Positions 34,334 to 47,820 are shown, counted from the stretch's first letter. The stretch: 64,000 bases of DNA from Aquarana catesbeiana (GCF_042186555.1 NC_133330.1:344999165-345063164), one strand, 5' to 3'. Notes: generated by a model not told the origin, from the sequence alone. Program-made: numbers and translations.

Positions 34334-35793
34334 CAGTGCCTTGAAAAAGTATTCATACCCCTTAAAATTGCCCATATTTTGTTACAACCAAAAATGTTGT
34401 AACAGCCCCCTTTACCCCTTTACTCTGATACCCCTAACTAAAATCTAGTGGAACCAACTGCCTTCAGAAGTCACCTAATTAGTAAATAGAGTCCACCTGT
34501 GTGTCATTTAATCTCAGTATAAATACAGCTGTTCTGTGAAGCCCTCAGAGGTTTGTTAGAGAACCTTAGTGAACAAACAGCATCATGAAGGCCAAGGAAC
34601 ACACCAGACAGGTCAGGGATAAAGTTGTGGAGAAGTATAAAGCAGGGTTAGGTTATAAAATAATACCCCAAGCTTTGAACATCTCACGGAGCTCTGTTCA
34701 ATCCATCATCAGAAAATGGAAAGAGTATGGCACAACTGCAAACCTACCAAGACATGGCCGTCCACCTAAACTGACCGGCCGGGCAAGGAGAGCATTCATC
34801 AGAGAAGAGCCAAGAGGTCCATGGTAACTCTGGAGGAGCTGCAGAGATCCACAGCTCAGGTGGGAGAATCTGTCCACAGGACAACTATTAGTCGTGTTCT
34901 CCACAAATCTGCCCTTTATGGAAGAGTGACAAGAAGAAAGACATTGGTGAAAGAAAGTCATAAGAAGTCCTGTTTGTAGTTTGTGAGAAGCCATGTGGAG
35001 GACACAGCAAACATGTGGAAGAAGGTGATCTGGTCACATGAGACCAAAATTCTACTTTATGGCCTAAAAGTAAAACGCTATGTGTGGGGAAAACTAACAC
35101 TGTACATCACCCTGAACACACCATCCCCACCGTGAAACATGGTGGTGGCAGCATCATGTGGTGGGGATGGTTTTCTTCAGCAGGGACAGGGAAGCTGGTC
35201 AGAGTTGATGGGAAGATGGATGGAGACAAATACAGGACAATCTTAGAAGAAAACCTGTTAGAGTCTACAAAAGACTTGAGACTGGGGCGGAGGTTCACCT
35301 TCCAGCAGGACAACGACCCGAAACATCCAGCCAGAGCTACAATGGAATGGTTTAGATCAAAGCATATTCATGTGTTAGAATGGCCCAGTCACAGTCCAGA
35401 CCTAAATCACATTGAGAATCTGTGGCAAGACTTAAAAATTGCTGTTCACAGACGCTCTCCATCCAATCTGACAGAGCTTGAGATATTTTACAAAGAAGAA
35501 TGGGCAGAAATGTCCTCTCTAGATGTGCAAAGCTGGTAGAGACACCCCCAAAAAGACTTGTAGAGAAAGGGGGTTCTACAAAGTATTGACTCCGGGGGGC
35601 GCCATACAAATGTCCCCTCCCCCACACTTTTCACATATTTATTTGTATCATTTATCATTTTCCTTCCACTTCACAATTATGTGACACTTTGTGTTGGTCT
35701 ATCACATAAAATCCCAATAAAATACATTTATGTCTTTGGCTGTAATAAAATGTGGGAAATTTCAGGGGGTATGAATAGTTTTTCCAGGCACTG
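34334..35793 (+). mobile_element. Tc1-like transposon copy D (third family)
   Basis: The ends are CAGTGCCTTGAAAAAGTATT (34334) and 'gaatagtttttccaggcact' + 'g' (35793), with TA at 34332-34333 and 35794-35795. The inverted ends are short (about 28 bp) compared with copies A and B. It contains a plus-strand transposase and an AATAAA at 35716-35721. About 1.46 kb. Confidence 0.95.
34585..35539 (+). pseudogene. Tc1-family transposase pseudogene (copy D)
   Basis: It starts at ATG 34585 (MKAKEHTRQVRDKVVEKYKA). A helix-turn-helix (YKIIPQALNISRSSVQSII) is followed by a GRPR-like PRHGRPPKL linker. A frameshift near 34810 and an in-frame TAG at 34977-34979 break it. The downstream frame is open to TAG at 35537-35539, with KHGGGSIMWWGWFSS, FQQDNDPKH and SPDLNHIENLW. 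The first catalytic Asp is His (35037-35039, WSHETK). The second Asp (35309-35311) and the Glu (35414-35416) are kept at 34-residue spacing. It is inactive. Confidence 0.94.
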
Positions 35794-35795
35794 TA

Positions 35796-36860
35796 TAATA
35801 TTCATTTTTTAGGTGTCTTGTGGCTACAGTAATAATCTCCAAAATAAAGATTTGTTGTATTTTTCAGTTTTGGATTTGATTGTTTGGAGACGGATGAGTA
35901 ATATGTCCTCCTTTCGGGTATTTCTTCCCTCACAGAGATCACAGGACTCCCCCCTTCATCTCATCTCCTCTCCAGAAGGACGGAGCCATCTTTGTTCAGG
36001 CATCATCGGGGTCACCATCTACTTCAAAGACGGAGAAGGCGGCTCAGAAATGACACAATCATATATATCCTGGTCAGGCATGATAGACGTCATATTCATA
36101 TACAGAGACCTCCTATGTAATGAACTGCTGCATGTCCAAACCCTCCCCTCCCCCTCCCTTGTCTGTCCCCCTATTCTGTCATTCTCCATATAGGCACCCC
36201 ATAAATCTGGAGACAACGGATTCTTCAGGATATACAGTCATAGGAACGTTCATTGAGTAAAAACTTCCAAAATAATTACCAAAAATCCCAAAACACAGAA
36301 AAATGACAAGTTGGCTCTCCTGCTCCCCCTAGTGGGCGAATGTAATACCGCAGGTGGAAGACGCAGACCACCAGAGCTCTCTACAGCAAAGCCGATCATT
36401 TCATTTATAAGGAGAATTTATGAACAACTTTTCATTACCAAAAGATTTTAGAGATGGGCATTCAGCACACAGCAGCTTTTCAGAGGTAGTAGTGACGGGG
36501 GGGCGTGTACATGGGCAGATCTGAGCGCTGTGATCCCCCCAGCATGGCGGGCACTGCGGATTTACTGCTTTATGATATCAGTGTTCATGTCATATCATTT
36601 TATTCCTTCACGAGGTGTGTGGAAAATCACTCATTCCAGCCAAAGAGACCCCAAAAAATAGGAAAGCGATCGCTTTTTTATTTCAGGTTTGTGACCGTTC
36701 GGCGGGCGTACTCTCCATAGCTTTACTATATAAATGCTGGAGCCCTTGTGTGCGTATCCACCATACATCACAGACATCTTCAGAGAGATTATGATTTGTC
36801 CAATCAATCCACCAACACATGTACATACACCTCACCAGGGCTGCTGTTAGAAATCACAGG
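35796..36860. other. Single-copy-looking sequence, no confirmed gene
   Basis: About 1.1 kb. A 126-codon plus frame (35813-36193) overlaps a minus frame and has no recognisable domain. I see no element ends. Confidence 0.4.
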
Positions 36861-37150
36861 GGGGGGGCATGCAGCCTACCTGACAGGGTCCCCCTTCCCC
36901 CCTGGCCGAAAGTGACTGGGGACATTATCAGTCCCTTTCCCTGTAGCCTCAGCTGCAGAGATGAATGAATAGGAAGCACTTTGAGGCTTCCTGCTCACTC
37001 ACAAACTGAAGCGTAGTAAACAGTTTACTATGCTTCAGTGAAGAATGGACACAGGAGTCATTGATACCGATTGTTTACTGTGTTCATTCAGAAATGGTAG
37101 AGGCCACTTCCCCCCATTCTCCACCTTGAAACACCCCCCCCCCCGTGTGC
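36861..37150 (-). repeat. Dispersed repeat module shared with 8030-8320 (opposite orientation)
   Basis: 'agtaaacagtttactatgct' here is the inverse of 'gtaaactgtttactatgctt' at 8101-8120, and flanking words (ggcttcctg, attcagaaatg) correspond in inverse order. A C-run ends it at about 37134-37144. Confidence 0.6.
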
Positions 37151-37352
37151 CCACAGCAGCTGCCGGCAGGTGAGGAGAGGAGGGAAGCTGGCAGTGCTGT
37201 GCAAGGAAAGCTGTACACAGGGGCGCAGCATCAAACGGGGTACATTTCTCCCCTATGTATGTGGCAATACCAACTTGAGCCCCAACAAAAGGTCCCCCCC
37301 ATGTGATAAGCGCAGTTTTTACACATTCAGATATTACAATCGCCTCTCTACT

Positions 37353-37560
37353 TAAAGCGGAGGTCCACCGACATTTTTTTTTTTTTAAAGTCAGCAGCTA
37401 CAAATACTGCAGCTGCTGACTTTTAAAGTAAGGACACTTACCTGTCCAGGGCGTCCGCGATGTCGGCACCCGAAGCCGATCTGTCGCTTGGCTCTCGAGT
37501 GTTGCCCCTGCCATCTTCGGTAAGGTTCCCTACTGCGCATGTGCGAGTTTCATTATTAAG
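37353..37560 (+). repeat. Dispersed repeat starting 'ttaaagcggaggtccaccg' with a hairpin
   Basis: It contains a perfect stem: 'aaagtcagcagct' and 'agctgctgacttt' around 'acaaatactgc' (37387-37424). The opening 'taaagcggaggtccacc' is the inverse of the end of the repeat at 2425-2445. I recall this family as very abundant in ranid frogs; the superfamily is not clear. Confidence 0.65.
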
Positions 37561-37624
37561 TTATTTTATTTCTTTTTTATCTTTACACGGTTGCTTTAAT
37601 TTTTTTATGTCACTTTTAATGCTG

Positions 37625-40600
37625 TCACCAGGAATGTAAACATCCCATGTGACAGTAATAGGAGGTGACAGGTCCTCTTTATGGAGAGATCTGGGGTCTA
37701 TAATGAATGTAAACATCCCATGTGACAGTAATAGGAGGTGACAGGTCCTCTTTATGGAGAGATCTGGGGTCTATAATGAATGTAAACATCCCATGTGACA
37801 GTAATAGACGGTGACAGGTCCTCTTTATGGAGAGATCTGGGGTCTATAATGAATGTAAACATCCCATGTGACAGTAATAGGAGGTGACAGGTTCTCTTTA
37901 TGGAGAGATCTGGGGTCTATAATGAATGTAAACATCCCATGTGACAGTAATAGGAGGTGACAGGTCCTCTTTATGGAGAGATCTGGGGTCTATAATGAAT
38001 GTAAACATCCCATGTGACAGTAATAGGGGGTGACAGGTCCTCTTTATGGAGAGATCTGGGGTCTATAATGAATGTAAACATCCCATGTGACAGTAATAGG
38101 GGGTGACAGGTCCTCTTTATGGAGAGATCTGGGGTCTATAATGAATGTAAACTTCCCATGTGACAGTAATAGATGGTGACAGGTCCTCTTTATGGAGAGA
38201 TCTGGGGTCTATAATGAATGTAAACATCCCATGTGACAGTAATAGGAGGTGACGGGTCCTCTTTATGGAGAGATCTGAGGTCTATAATGAATGTAAACAT
38301 CCCATGTGACAGTAATAGGAGGTGACAGGTCCTCTTTATGGAGAGATCTGGGGTCTATAATGAATGTAAACATCCCATGTGACAGTAATAGGGGGTGACA
38401 GGTCCTCTTTATGGAGAGATCTGGGGTCTATAATGAATGTAAACTTCCCATGTGACAGTAATAGATGGTGACGGGTCCTCTTTATGGAGAGATCTGAGGT
38501 CTATAATGAATGTAAACATCCCATGTGACAGTAATAGGAGGTGACAGGTCCTCTTTATGGAGAGATCTGGGGTCTATAATGAATGTAAACATCCCATGTG
38601 ACAGTAATAGACGGTGACGGGTCTTCTTTATGGAGAGATCTGGGGTCTATAATGAATGTAAACATCCCATGTGACAGTAATAGATGGTGACAGGTCCTCT
38701 TTATGGAGAGATCGGGGGTCTATAATGAATGTAAAGATCCCATGTGATAGTAATAGGAGGTGACAGGTCTTCTTTATGGAGAGATCTGGGGTCTATAATG
38801 TAAACATCCCATGTGACAGTAATAGGAGGTGACAGGTCCTCTTTATGGAGAGATCTGGGGTCTATAATGAATGTAAACATCCCATGTGACAGTAATAGGA
38901 GGTGACAGGTCCTCTTTATGGAGAGATCTGGGGTCTATAATGAATGTAAACATCCCATGTGACAGTAATAGGGGGTGACAGGTCCTCTTTATGGAGAGAT
39001 CTGGGGTCTATAATGAATGTAAACATCCCATGTGACAGTAATAGGGGGTGACAGGTCCTCTTTATGGAGAGATATGGGGTCTATAATGAATGTAAACTTC
39101 CCATGTGACAGTAATAGATGGTGACGGGTCCTCTTTATGGAGAGATCTGAGGTCTATAATGAATGTAAACATCCCATGTGACAGTAATAGGAGGTGACAG
39201 GTCCTCTTTATGGAGAGATCTGGGGTCTATAATGAATGTAAACATCCCATGTGACAGTAATAGGGGGTGACAGGTCCTCTTTATGGAGAGATCTGGGGTC
39301 TATAATGAATGTAAACTTCCCATGTGACAGTAATAGATGGTGACGGGTCCTCTTTATGGAGAGATCTGGGGTCTATAATGAATGTAAACATCCCATGTGA
39401 CAGTAATAGACGGTGACGGGTCTTCTTTATGGAGAGATCTGGGGTCTATAATGAATGTAAACATCCCATGTGACAGTAATAGATGGTGACAGGTCCTCTT
39501 TATGGAGAGATCGGGGGTCTATAATGAATGTAAAGATCCCATGTGATAGTAATAGGAGGTGACAGGTCTTCTTTATGGAGAGATCTGGGGTCTATAATGT
39601 AAACATCCCATGTGACAGTAATAGACGGTGACAGGTCCTCTTTATGGAGAGATCTGGGGTCTATAATGAATGTAAACATCCCATGTGACAGTAATAGACG
39701 GTGACGGGTCCTCTTTATGGAGAGATCTGGGGTCTATAATAGATGTAAACATCCCATGTGACAGTAATAGGAGGTGACAGGTCCTCTTTATGGAGAGATC
39801 TGGGGTCAATAATGAATGTAAACATCCCATGTGACAGTAATAGGAGGTGACAGGTCCTCTTTATGGAGAGATCTGGGGTCTATAATGAATGTAAACATCC
39901 CATGTGACAGTAATAGGAGGTGACGGGTCCTCTTTATGGAGAGATCTGGGGTCTATAATGAATGTAAACATCCCATGTGACAGTAATAGGAGGTGACAGG
40001 TCCTCTTTATGGAGAGATCTGGGGTCTATAATGAATGTAAACATCCCATGTGACAGTAATAGACGGTGACAGGTCCTCTTTATGGAGAGATCTGGGGTCT
40101 ATAATGAATGTAAACATCCCATGTGACAGTAATAGGGGGTGACGGGTCCTCTTTATGGAGAGATCTGGGGTCTATAATGAATGTAAACATCCCATGTGAC
40201 AGTAATAGGTGGTGACAGGTCCTCTTTATGGAGAGATCTGGGGTCTATAATGAATGTAAACATCCCATGTGACAGTAATAGGTGGTGACAGGTCCTCTTT
40301 ATGGAGAGATCTGGGGTCTATAATGAATGTAAACATCCCATGTGACAGTAATAGGTGGTGACAGGTCCTCTTTATGGAGAGATCTGGGGTCTATAATGAA
40401 TGTAAACATCCCATGTGACAGTAATAGGAGGTGACAGGTCCTCTTTATGGAGAGATCTGGGGTCTATAATGAATGTAAACATCCCATGTGACAGTAATAG
40501 GAGGTGACAGGTCCTCTTTATGGAGAGATCTGGGGTCTATAATGAATGTAAACATCCCATGTGACAGTAATAGGTGGTGACAGGTCCTCTTTATGGAGAG

Positions 40601-43600
40601 ATCTGGGGTCTATAATGAATGTAAACATCCCATGTGACAGTAATAGGAGGTGACAGGTCCTCTTTATGGAGAGATCTGGGGTCTATAATGAATGTAAACA
40701 TCCCATGTGACAGTAATAGACGGTGACAGGTCCTCTTTATGGAGTGATCTGGGGTCTATAATGAATGTAAACATCCCATGTGACAGTAATAGGAGGTGAC
40801 AGGTCCTCTTTATGGAGAGATCTGGGGTCTATAATGAATGTAAACATCCCATGTGACAGTAATAGGAGGTGACAGGTCCTCTTTATGGAGAGATCTGGGG
40901 TCTATAATGAATGTAAACATCCCATGTGACAGTAATAGGAGGTGACAGGTCCTCTTTATGGAGAGATCTGGGGTCTATAATGAATGTAAACATCCCATGT
41001 GACAGTAATAGACGGTGACAGGTCCTCTTTATGGAGTGATCTGGGGTCTATAATGAATGTAAACATCCCATGTGACAGTAATAGGAGGTGACAGGTCCTC
41101 TTTATGGAGAGATCTGGGGTCTATAATGAATGTAAACATCCCATGTGACAGTAATAGGAGGTGACAGGTCCTCTTTATGGAGAGATCTGGGGTCTATAAT
41201 GAATGTAAACATCCCATGTGACAGTAATAGGTGGTGACAGGTCCTCTTTATGGAGAGATCCGGGGTCTATAATGAATGTAAACATCCCATGTGACAGTAA
41301 TAGGCGGTGACAGGTCCTCTTTATGGAGAGATCTGGGGTCTATAATGAATTTAAACATCCCATGTGACAGTAATAGGAGGTGACAGGTCCTCTTTATGGA
41401 GAGATCTGGGGTCTATAATGAATGTAAACTTCCCATGTGACAGTAATAGGAGGTGACAGGTCCTCTTTATGGAGAGATCTGGGGTCTATAATGAATGTAA
41501 ACATCCCATGTGACAGTAATAGGTGGTGACAGGTCCTCTTTATGGAGAGATCCGGGGTCTATAATGAATGTAAACATCCCATGTGACAGTAATAGACGGT
41601 GACAGGTCCTCTTTATGGAGAGATCCGGGGTCTATAATGAATGTAAACATCCCATGTGACAGTAATAGGAGGTGACAGGTCCTCTTTATGGAGAGATCTG
41701 GGGTCTATAATGAATGTAAACATCCCATGTGACAGTAATAGGTGGTGACAGGTCCTCTTTATGGAGAGATCTGGGGTCTATAATGAATTTAAACATCCCA
41801 TGTGACAGTAATAGGAGGTGACAGGTCCTCTTTATGGAGAGATCTGGGGTCTATAATGAATGTAAACATCCCATGTGACAGTAATAGGAGGTGACAGGTC
41901 CTCTTTATGGAGAGATCTGGGGTCTATAATGAATGTAAACATCCCATGTGACAGTAATAGGAGGTGACAGGTCCTCTTTATGGAGAGATCTGGGGTCTAT
42001 AATGAATGTAAACATTCCATGTGACAGTAATAGGAGGTGACAGGTCCTCTTTATGGAGAGATCTGGGGTCTATAATGAATGTAAACATCCCATGTGACAG
42101 AAATAGTTGGTGACAGGTCCTCTTTATGGAGAGATCTGGGGTCTATAATGAATGTAAACATCCCATGTGACAGTAATAGGAGGTGACAGGTCCTCTTTAT
42201 GGAGAGATCTGGGGTCTATAATGAATGTAAACATCCCATGTGACAGTAATAGACGGTGACAGGTCCTCTTTATGGAGTGATCTGGGGTCTATAATGAATG
42301 TAAACATCCCATGTGACAGTAATAGGAGGTGACAGGTCCTCTTTATGGAGAGATCTGGGGTCTATAATGAATGTAAACATCCCATGTGACAGTAATAGGA
42401 GGTGACAGGTCCTCTTTATGGAGAGATCTGGGGTCTATAATGAATGTAAACATCCCATGTGACAGTAATAGGAGGTGACAGGTCCTCTTTATGGAGAGAT
42501 CTGGGGTCTATAATGAATGTAAACATCCCATGTGACAGTAATAGACGGTGACAGGTCCTCTTTATGGAGTGATCTGGGGTCTATAATGAATGTAAACATC
42601 CCATGTGACAGTAATAGGAGGTGACAGGTCCTCTTTATGGAGAGATCTGGGGTCTATAATGAATGTAAACATCCCATGTGACAGTAATAGGAGGTGACAG
42701 GTCCTCTTTATGGAGAGATCTGGGGTCTATAATGAATGTAAACATCCCATGTGACAGTAATAGGTGGTGACAGGTCCTCTTTATGGAGAGATCCGGGGTC
42801 TATAATGAATGTAAACATCCCATGTGACAGTAATAGGCGGTGACAGGTCCTCTTTATGGAGAGATCTGGGGTCTATAATGAATTTAAACATCCCATGTGA
42901 CAGTAATAGGAGGTGACAGGTCCTCTTTATGGAGAGATCTGGGGTCTATAATGAATGTAAACTTCCCATGTGACAGTAATAGGAGGTGACAGGTCCTCTT
43001 TATGGAGAGATCTGGGGTCTATAATGAATGTAAACATCCCATGTGACAGTAATAGGTGGTGACAGGTCCTCTTTATGGAGAGATCCGGGGTCTATAATGA
43101 ATGTAAACATCCCATGTGACAGTAATAGACGGTGACAGGTCCTCTTTATGGAGAGATCCGGGGTCTATAATGAATGTAAACATCCCATGTGACAGTAATA
43201 GGAGGTGACAGGTCCTCTTTATGGAGAGATCTGGGGTCTATAATGAATGTAAACATCCCATGTGACAGTAATAGGTGGTGACAGGTCCTCTTTATGGAGA
43301 GATCTGGGGTCTATAATGAATTTAAACATCCCATGTGACAGTAATAGGAGGTGACAGGTCCTCTTTATGGAGAGATCTGGGGTCTATAATGAATGTAAAC
43401 ATCCCATGTGACAGTAATAGGAGGTGACAGGTCCTCTTTATGGAGAGATCTGGGGTCTATAATGAATGTAAACATCCCATGTGACAGTAATAGGAGGTGA
43501 CAGGTCCTCTTTATGGAGAGATCTGGGGTCTATAATGAATGTAAACATTCCATGTGACAGTAATAGGAGGTGACAGGTCCTCTTTATGGAGAGATCTGGG

Positions 43601-44400
43601 GTCTATAATGAATGTAAACATCCCATGTGACAGAAATAGTTGGTGACAGGTCCTCTTTATGGAGAGATCTGGGGTCTATAATGAATGTAAACATCCCATG
43701 TGACAGTAATAGGAGGTGACAGGTCCTCTTTATGGAGAGATCTGGGGTCTATAATGAGTGTAAACATCCCATGTGACAGTAATAGGAGGTGACAGGTCCT
43801 CTTTATGGAGAGATCTGGGGTCTATAATGAATGTAAACATCCCATGTGACAGTAATAGACGGTGACAGGTCCTCTTTATGGAGAGATCTGAGGTCTATAA
43901 TGAATGTAAACATCCCATGTGACAGTAATAGGAGGTGACGGGTCCTCTTTATGGAGAGATCTGGGGTCTATAATGAATGTAAACATCCCATGTGACAGTA
44001 ATAGGAGGTGACAGGTCCTCTTTATGGAGAGATCTGGGGTCTATAATGAATGTAAACATCCCATGTGACAGTAATAGGGGGTGACAGGTCCTCTTTATGG
44101 AGAGATGTAGGGTCTATGATGAATGTAAACATCCCATGTGACAGTAATAGGAGGTGACAGGTCCTCTTTATGGAGAGATCTGGGGTCTATAATGAATGTA
44201 AACATCCCATGTGACAGTAATAGGAGGTGACAGGTCCTCTTTATGGAGAGATCTGGGGTCTATAATGAATGTAAACATCCCATGTGACAGTAATAGGAGG
44301 TGACAGGTCCTCTTTATGGAGACATCTGGGGTCTATAATGAATGTAAACATCCCATGTGACAGTAATAATTGGTGACAGGTCCTCTTTATGGAGAGATCC
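37625..44400 (+). repeat. 73-bp minisatellite array, about 93 copies
   Basis: The unit reads 'gtaaacatcccatgtgacag' + 'taataggaggtgacaggtcc' + 'tctttatggagagatctggg' + 'gtctataatgaat' (73 bp). It is the largest array here. Higher-order copies: 'ggagtgatct' at 40741 and 42274, and 'aaatagttgg' at 42101 and 43634, are each exactly 1533 bp apart (21 units). An older 799-bp period (11 units, one lacking 4 bp) links 38711 and 39510 ('atcggggg'). Confidence 0.97.
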
Positions 44401-45107
44401 GGGGGCTGCCCTTTATAAGTATTCAAAACAACAAGATGTGTGTTTTTGAATACTTTCAATTAAAAAAAATGGCACCATTGACATCCGTCTATACCAGAAG
44501 TGATGTCATCGTCTCTGAGTTACTATAAATGAACAGCCGATCAAAGCTGAATTGGGCTTTGATTGGTTGTCCAGCCAGCCGGGCCAACGTGCCGATTGGT
44601 CACTCGGGTTCTCCTGGGTTGGACGAGAGAGCCTGAGCAAGCTGCCGAAGGCAGCGCTGGGGGGGGGGGAGGGTTGGGGAGTCCCCTCCCACTGCTTGTA
44701 ATAGCAAATAGTTGGCCGCTTTGATTGCTATTACAAGAGAGCCGACTGCACACAAAAAAAACGGTACGGGGTGATAATACCGGCCCGACTGCAGGCATCA
44801 TCCCGGTATGACCACCGAAAGTCCAGTGATGTACCCATAATATATATATATATATATATACAAATAAGCAACAAGCTTGATTAGTGAAATACCATCAGAA
44901 TATTTTATTGAACAGATAATAATTATAATATAAATTACAAATAATACATTAGAAAGAATTATAAATGTTTTTATTGCATATATAGCAGTATATACATTAC
45001 ATGTGGAAACTTCGAATAGCTCCGTGAGATTGAATAAGGTTTGAGAGACAGAGAACCTCACGATTAGCGAGGGGCAGGAGGTCTGAGAATATGATAACCC
45101 AACTCTA
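44401..45107. repeat. Dispersed-repeat-like sequence with a hairpin; (AT)n at 44840
   Basis: 'cttgtaatagcaa' and 'ttgctattacaag' form a stem around 44695-44737. There is a G-run near 44660 and an (AT)n run at about 44838-44860. No coding region is supported. Confidence 0.45.
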
Positions 45108-45182
45108 GTCCCGCCTTACGCATTTCATCAATGGCTAAAGGTTAAGCCCCCTGATGAAGCCCATTGACGAAACGCGTTGTGT
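45108..45182. repeat. Inverted repeat 'cgcatttcatcaatgg' / 'ccattgacgaaacgcg'
   Basis: The two arms, 45118-45133 and 45162-45177, are imperfect inverses around a short loop that includes 'ctgatgaag'. The 'gatgaag...gacgaaacgcg' words are familiar from dispersed frog repeats. Confidence 0.6.
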
Positions 45183-46009
45183 GGCTGATGCTAGGGCAAG
45201 GTCATGTAGAAATAAAATGACTAAAAGTCTGCAGATGATCAGCAGCACTGAGATAAAGAGATAAAATGGTGACATTGTGTAATTCACAGAGAAAACGAAA
45301 TGCCATCCAGTTCAGGTTTACATCCACTGTAAGATTCTGCATTCCGGTTCTTCTATACGCCCGAACATGACCGGTCCGCTTTTCCGCCATGACTTCCAAA
45401 TGGCCCTCCGTCTGGCTGTTTGGTGTCGCTGACGTTGGGATACAAAAAAGAACCTTTGTTGTTCCCTCCATCCAGTGGATATTGTCACACAGAGCAGGAA
45501 ATTAATCACATACTTAGCCAGCTGTGATATCATCACCACGAGACTCTCCAGACTCCGCCGCCATTGTTGTCAGCCCGAGCAGAGAACACGCGGGTCATTA
45601 TATGGAAGAAATAGACGAGTGGCTGGCGTGGACAGTGAGACGGATACATTGTGTCCTCTTCTCCACATCGATTGTGCTGCTTCCTTCAAAGCTCCTCGGC
45701 CTTTTCTTCTTCTGCTCACAAGTATTTCCTCCTCATCATCTCCCGCCGGATCCTATTTACACTCCGCAACAAAGTGTCACTTAAAATGGTTGCCGAGTGC
45801 GCAACAATGTTTAACTCTTCGTGTTCCACATGAGAACCAAGTGTGGTCAATGCAAATGACACGGGGACAGTAGACACAAGTCCGGCCGCGCTCCACATCT
45901 AGGATCTCAGTAGGGATGAACAAATCTGCCCGGGTTCAGCTGGCGAGGGTTTGGTTGAATCCCATTGAAGTCTATGGAGCTGGGGGCTTCATAAGGGGCG
46001 CAGGGGGCT
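45183..46009. other. Single-copy-looking sequence, no confirmed gene
   Basis: Frames up to 132 codons exist on the plus strand (45475-45873), but overlapping frames of similar length lie on both strands and no domain is recognisable. Confidence 0.35.
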
Positions 46010-46390
46010 CCACCCCCAATCCATGCGTCCGGCTCTAATAGGCTTCAAAAACCGGTGGGCAGAGCACTGCGTCCGGAGCACACCCAGTTGTGTGACAATA
46101 GCGAATTAATATTCACTATTCTTCCTCATTCTCCTCCTGGCCAATCAGGAAGCCCCTATAGGCCAGGGAGTCTTAGGACACAACCGTGTCTCAGGCAGCC
46201 AGTACTGCTCTCGGGTGACCGCCGCCGTCCGTCTCTCATGGGGGGTGGGGGGAGAGGTGGGGCTGATCGACGCGGTCGCCCGTATCCTGTGGGGGGGGTT
46301 GATTGCCAACGTCACCACCACCCTTTTCACGTGGGGGGGGGGCTGATCGCTTCCGTCCGTATCCCCTGCGGGGGGCGGGGGGGGGGGATA
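46010..46390 (+). repeat. Dispersed repeat shared with 7436-7640
   Basis: 'ggcttcaaaaaccggtgg', 'gcagagcactgcgtccggag' and 'ccaatcaggaagcc' match 7511-7635 in order. It is followed by GC-rich sequence with G runs (46236-46390). Confidence 0.6.
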
Positions 46391-46395
46391 TTGAT

Positions 46396-46568
46396 GTTAT
46401 GCAGAAATAGACAGTAGAAAAAATGGACTTTGGAGGCATATTTTTCATTATATTAAAAAATATCCAAATTTTATTGTTTTGTCAACCAATAAAATTTTGG
46501 ATATTTTTTTATATAATGAAAAATATTCCTGAAAAGTCTGTTACTTCTACTCTCAATTTCTGCATAAC
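46396..46568. mobile_element. Palindromic foldback MITE, about 170 bp
   Basis: 'gttatgcagaaat' at the left pairs with 'atttctgcataac' at the right. The arms continue inward with 'atatttttcattatatt' against 'atataatgaaaaatat' and 'aaatatccaaattttatt' against 'aataaaattttggatatt', leaving a loop of about 12 nt (gttttgtcaacc, near 46482). The ends sit at TA. It has no coding capacity. Confidence 0.8.
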
Positions 46569-46648
46569 CAATTCGGACGTGGCATGGTGTACCAATAATT
46601 GCACTGTCCACACTACCAAAATATATATTTATGGGAGATTGAAGTTTG

Positions 46649-47820
46649 TGGCACTGATAGGCAGCACTGATGGGCACTGATAGGCAGCACTGATGGGCAC
46701 TGATAGGCAGCACTAATGGGCACTGATAGGTGGCACTAATGGGCACTGATAGGCAGCACTGATGGGCACTGATAGGCAGCACTAATGGGCACTGATAGGC
46801 AGCACTGATGGGCACTGATAGGCAGCACTGATGGGCACTGATAGACAGCACTGATGGACACTGATAGGTGGCACTAATGGGCACTGATAGGCAGCACTGA
46901 TGGGCACTGATAGGAAGCACTGATGGGCACTGATAGGCAGCACTAATGGGCACTGATAGGCAGCACTGATGGGCACTGATAGGCAGCACTGATGGGCACT
47001 GATAGACAGCACTGATGGACACTGATAGGTGGCACTAATGGGCACTGATAGGCAGCACTGATGGGCACTGATAGGAAGCACTGATGGGCACTGATAGGTA
47101 GCACTAATGGGCACTGATAGGCAGCACTGATGGGCACTGATAGGCAGCACTGATGGGCACTGATAGGCAGCACTAATGGGCACTGATAGGCAGCACTGAT
47201 GAGCACTGATAGGAAGCACTGATGGGCACTGATAGGCAGCACTAATGGGCACTGATAGGCAGCACTGATGGGCACTGATAGGTGGCACTAATGGGCACTG
47301 ATAGGCAGCACTGATAGGCACTGATAGGCAGCACTGATGGGCACTGATAGGAAGCACTGATGGGCACTGATAGGCAGCACTAATGGGCACTGATAGGCAG
47401 CGCTGATGGGCACTGATAGGTGGCACTAATGGGCACTGATAGGCAGCACTGATAGGCACTGATAGGCAGCACTGATGGGCACTGATAGGAAGCACTGATG
47501 GGCACTGATAGGCAGCACTAATGGGCACTGATAGGCAGCGCTGATGGGCACTGATAGGTGGCACTAATGGGCACTGATAGGCAGCACTGATAGGCAGCAC
47601 TGATGGGCACTGATAGGCAGAACTGATGGGCACTGATAGGCAGCACTAATGGGCACTGATAGGCGGCACTGATGGGCACTGATAGGTGGCACTAATGGGC
47701 ACTGATAGGCAGCACTGATGGGCACTGATAGACAGCACTAATGGGCACTGATAGGCAGCACTAATGGGCACTGATAGGCAGCACTAATGGGCACTGTTGG
47801 GGGGCACTGATAATCAGGAC
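46649..47820 (+). repeat. 23-bp minisatellite, about 51 units
   Basis: The unit is 'gcactgatgggcactgatag' + 'gca' (23 bp), the reverse complement of the core in 17291-18835. Variants (gcactaatgg, aggtggca, aggaagca) recur in higher-order order: blocks near 46800-47000 and 46970-47100 repeat, as do blocks near 47280-47420 and 47415-47560. The 283-codon minus-strand frame here is a repeat translation. Confidence 0.95.

Noticed and set aside
45475..45873. 132-codon plus-strand frame
   Set aside because: Competing frames on both strands, no domain, no splice-site support.
46782..47633. 283-codon minus-strand open frame rich in Ser, Ala, Cys, Gln
   Set aside because: It is a translation of the 23-bp array, whose unit lacks stops in this frame; it has no start context or domain.
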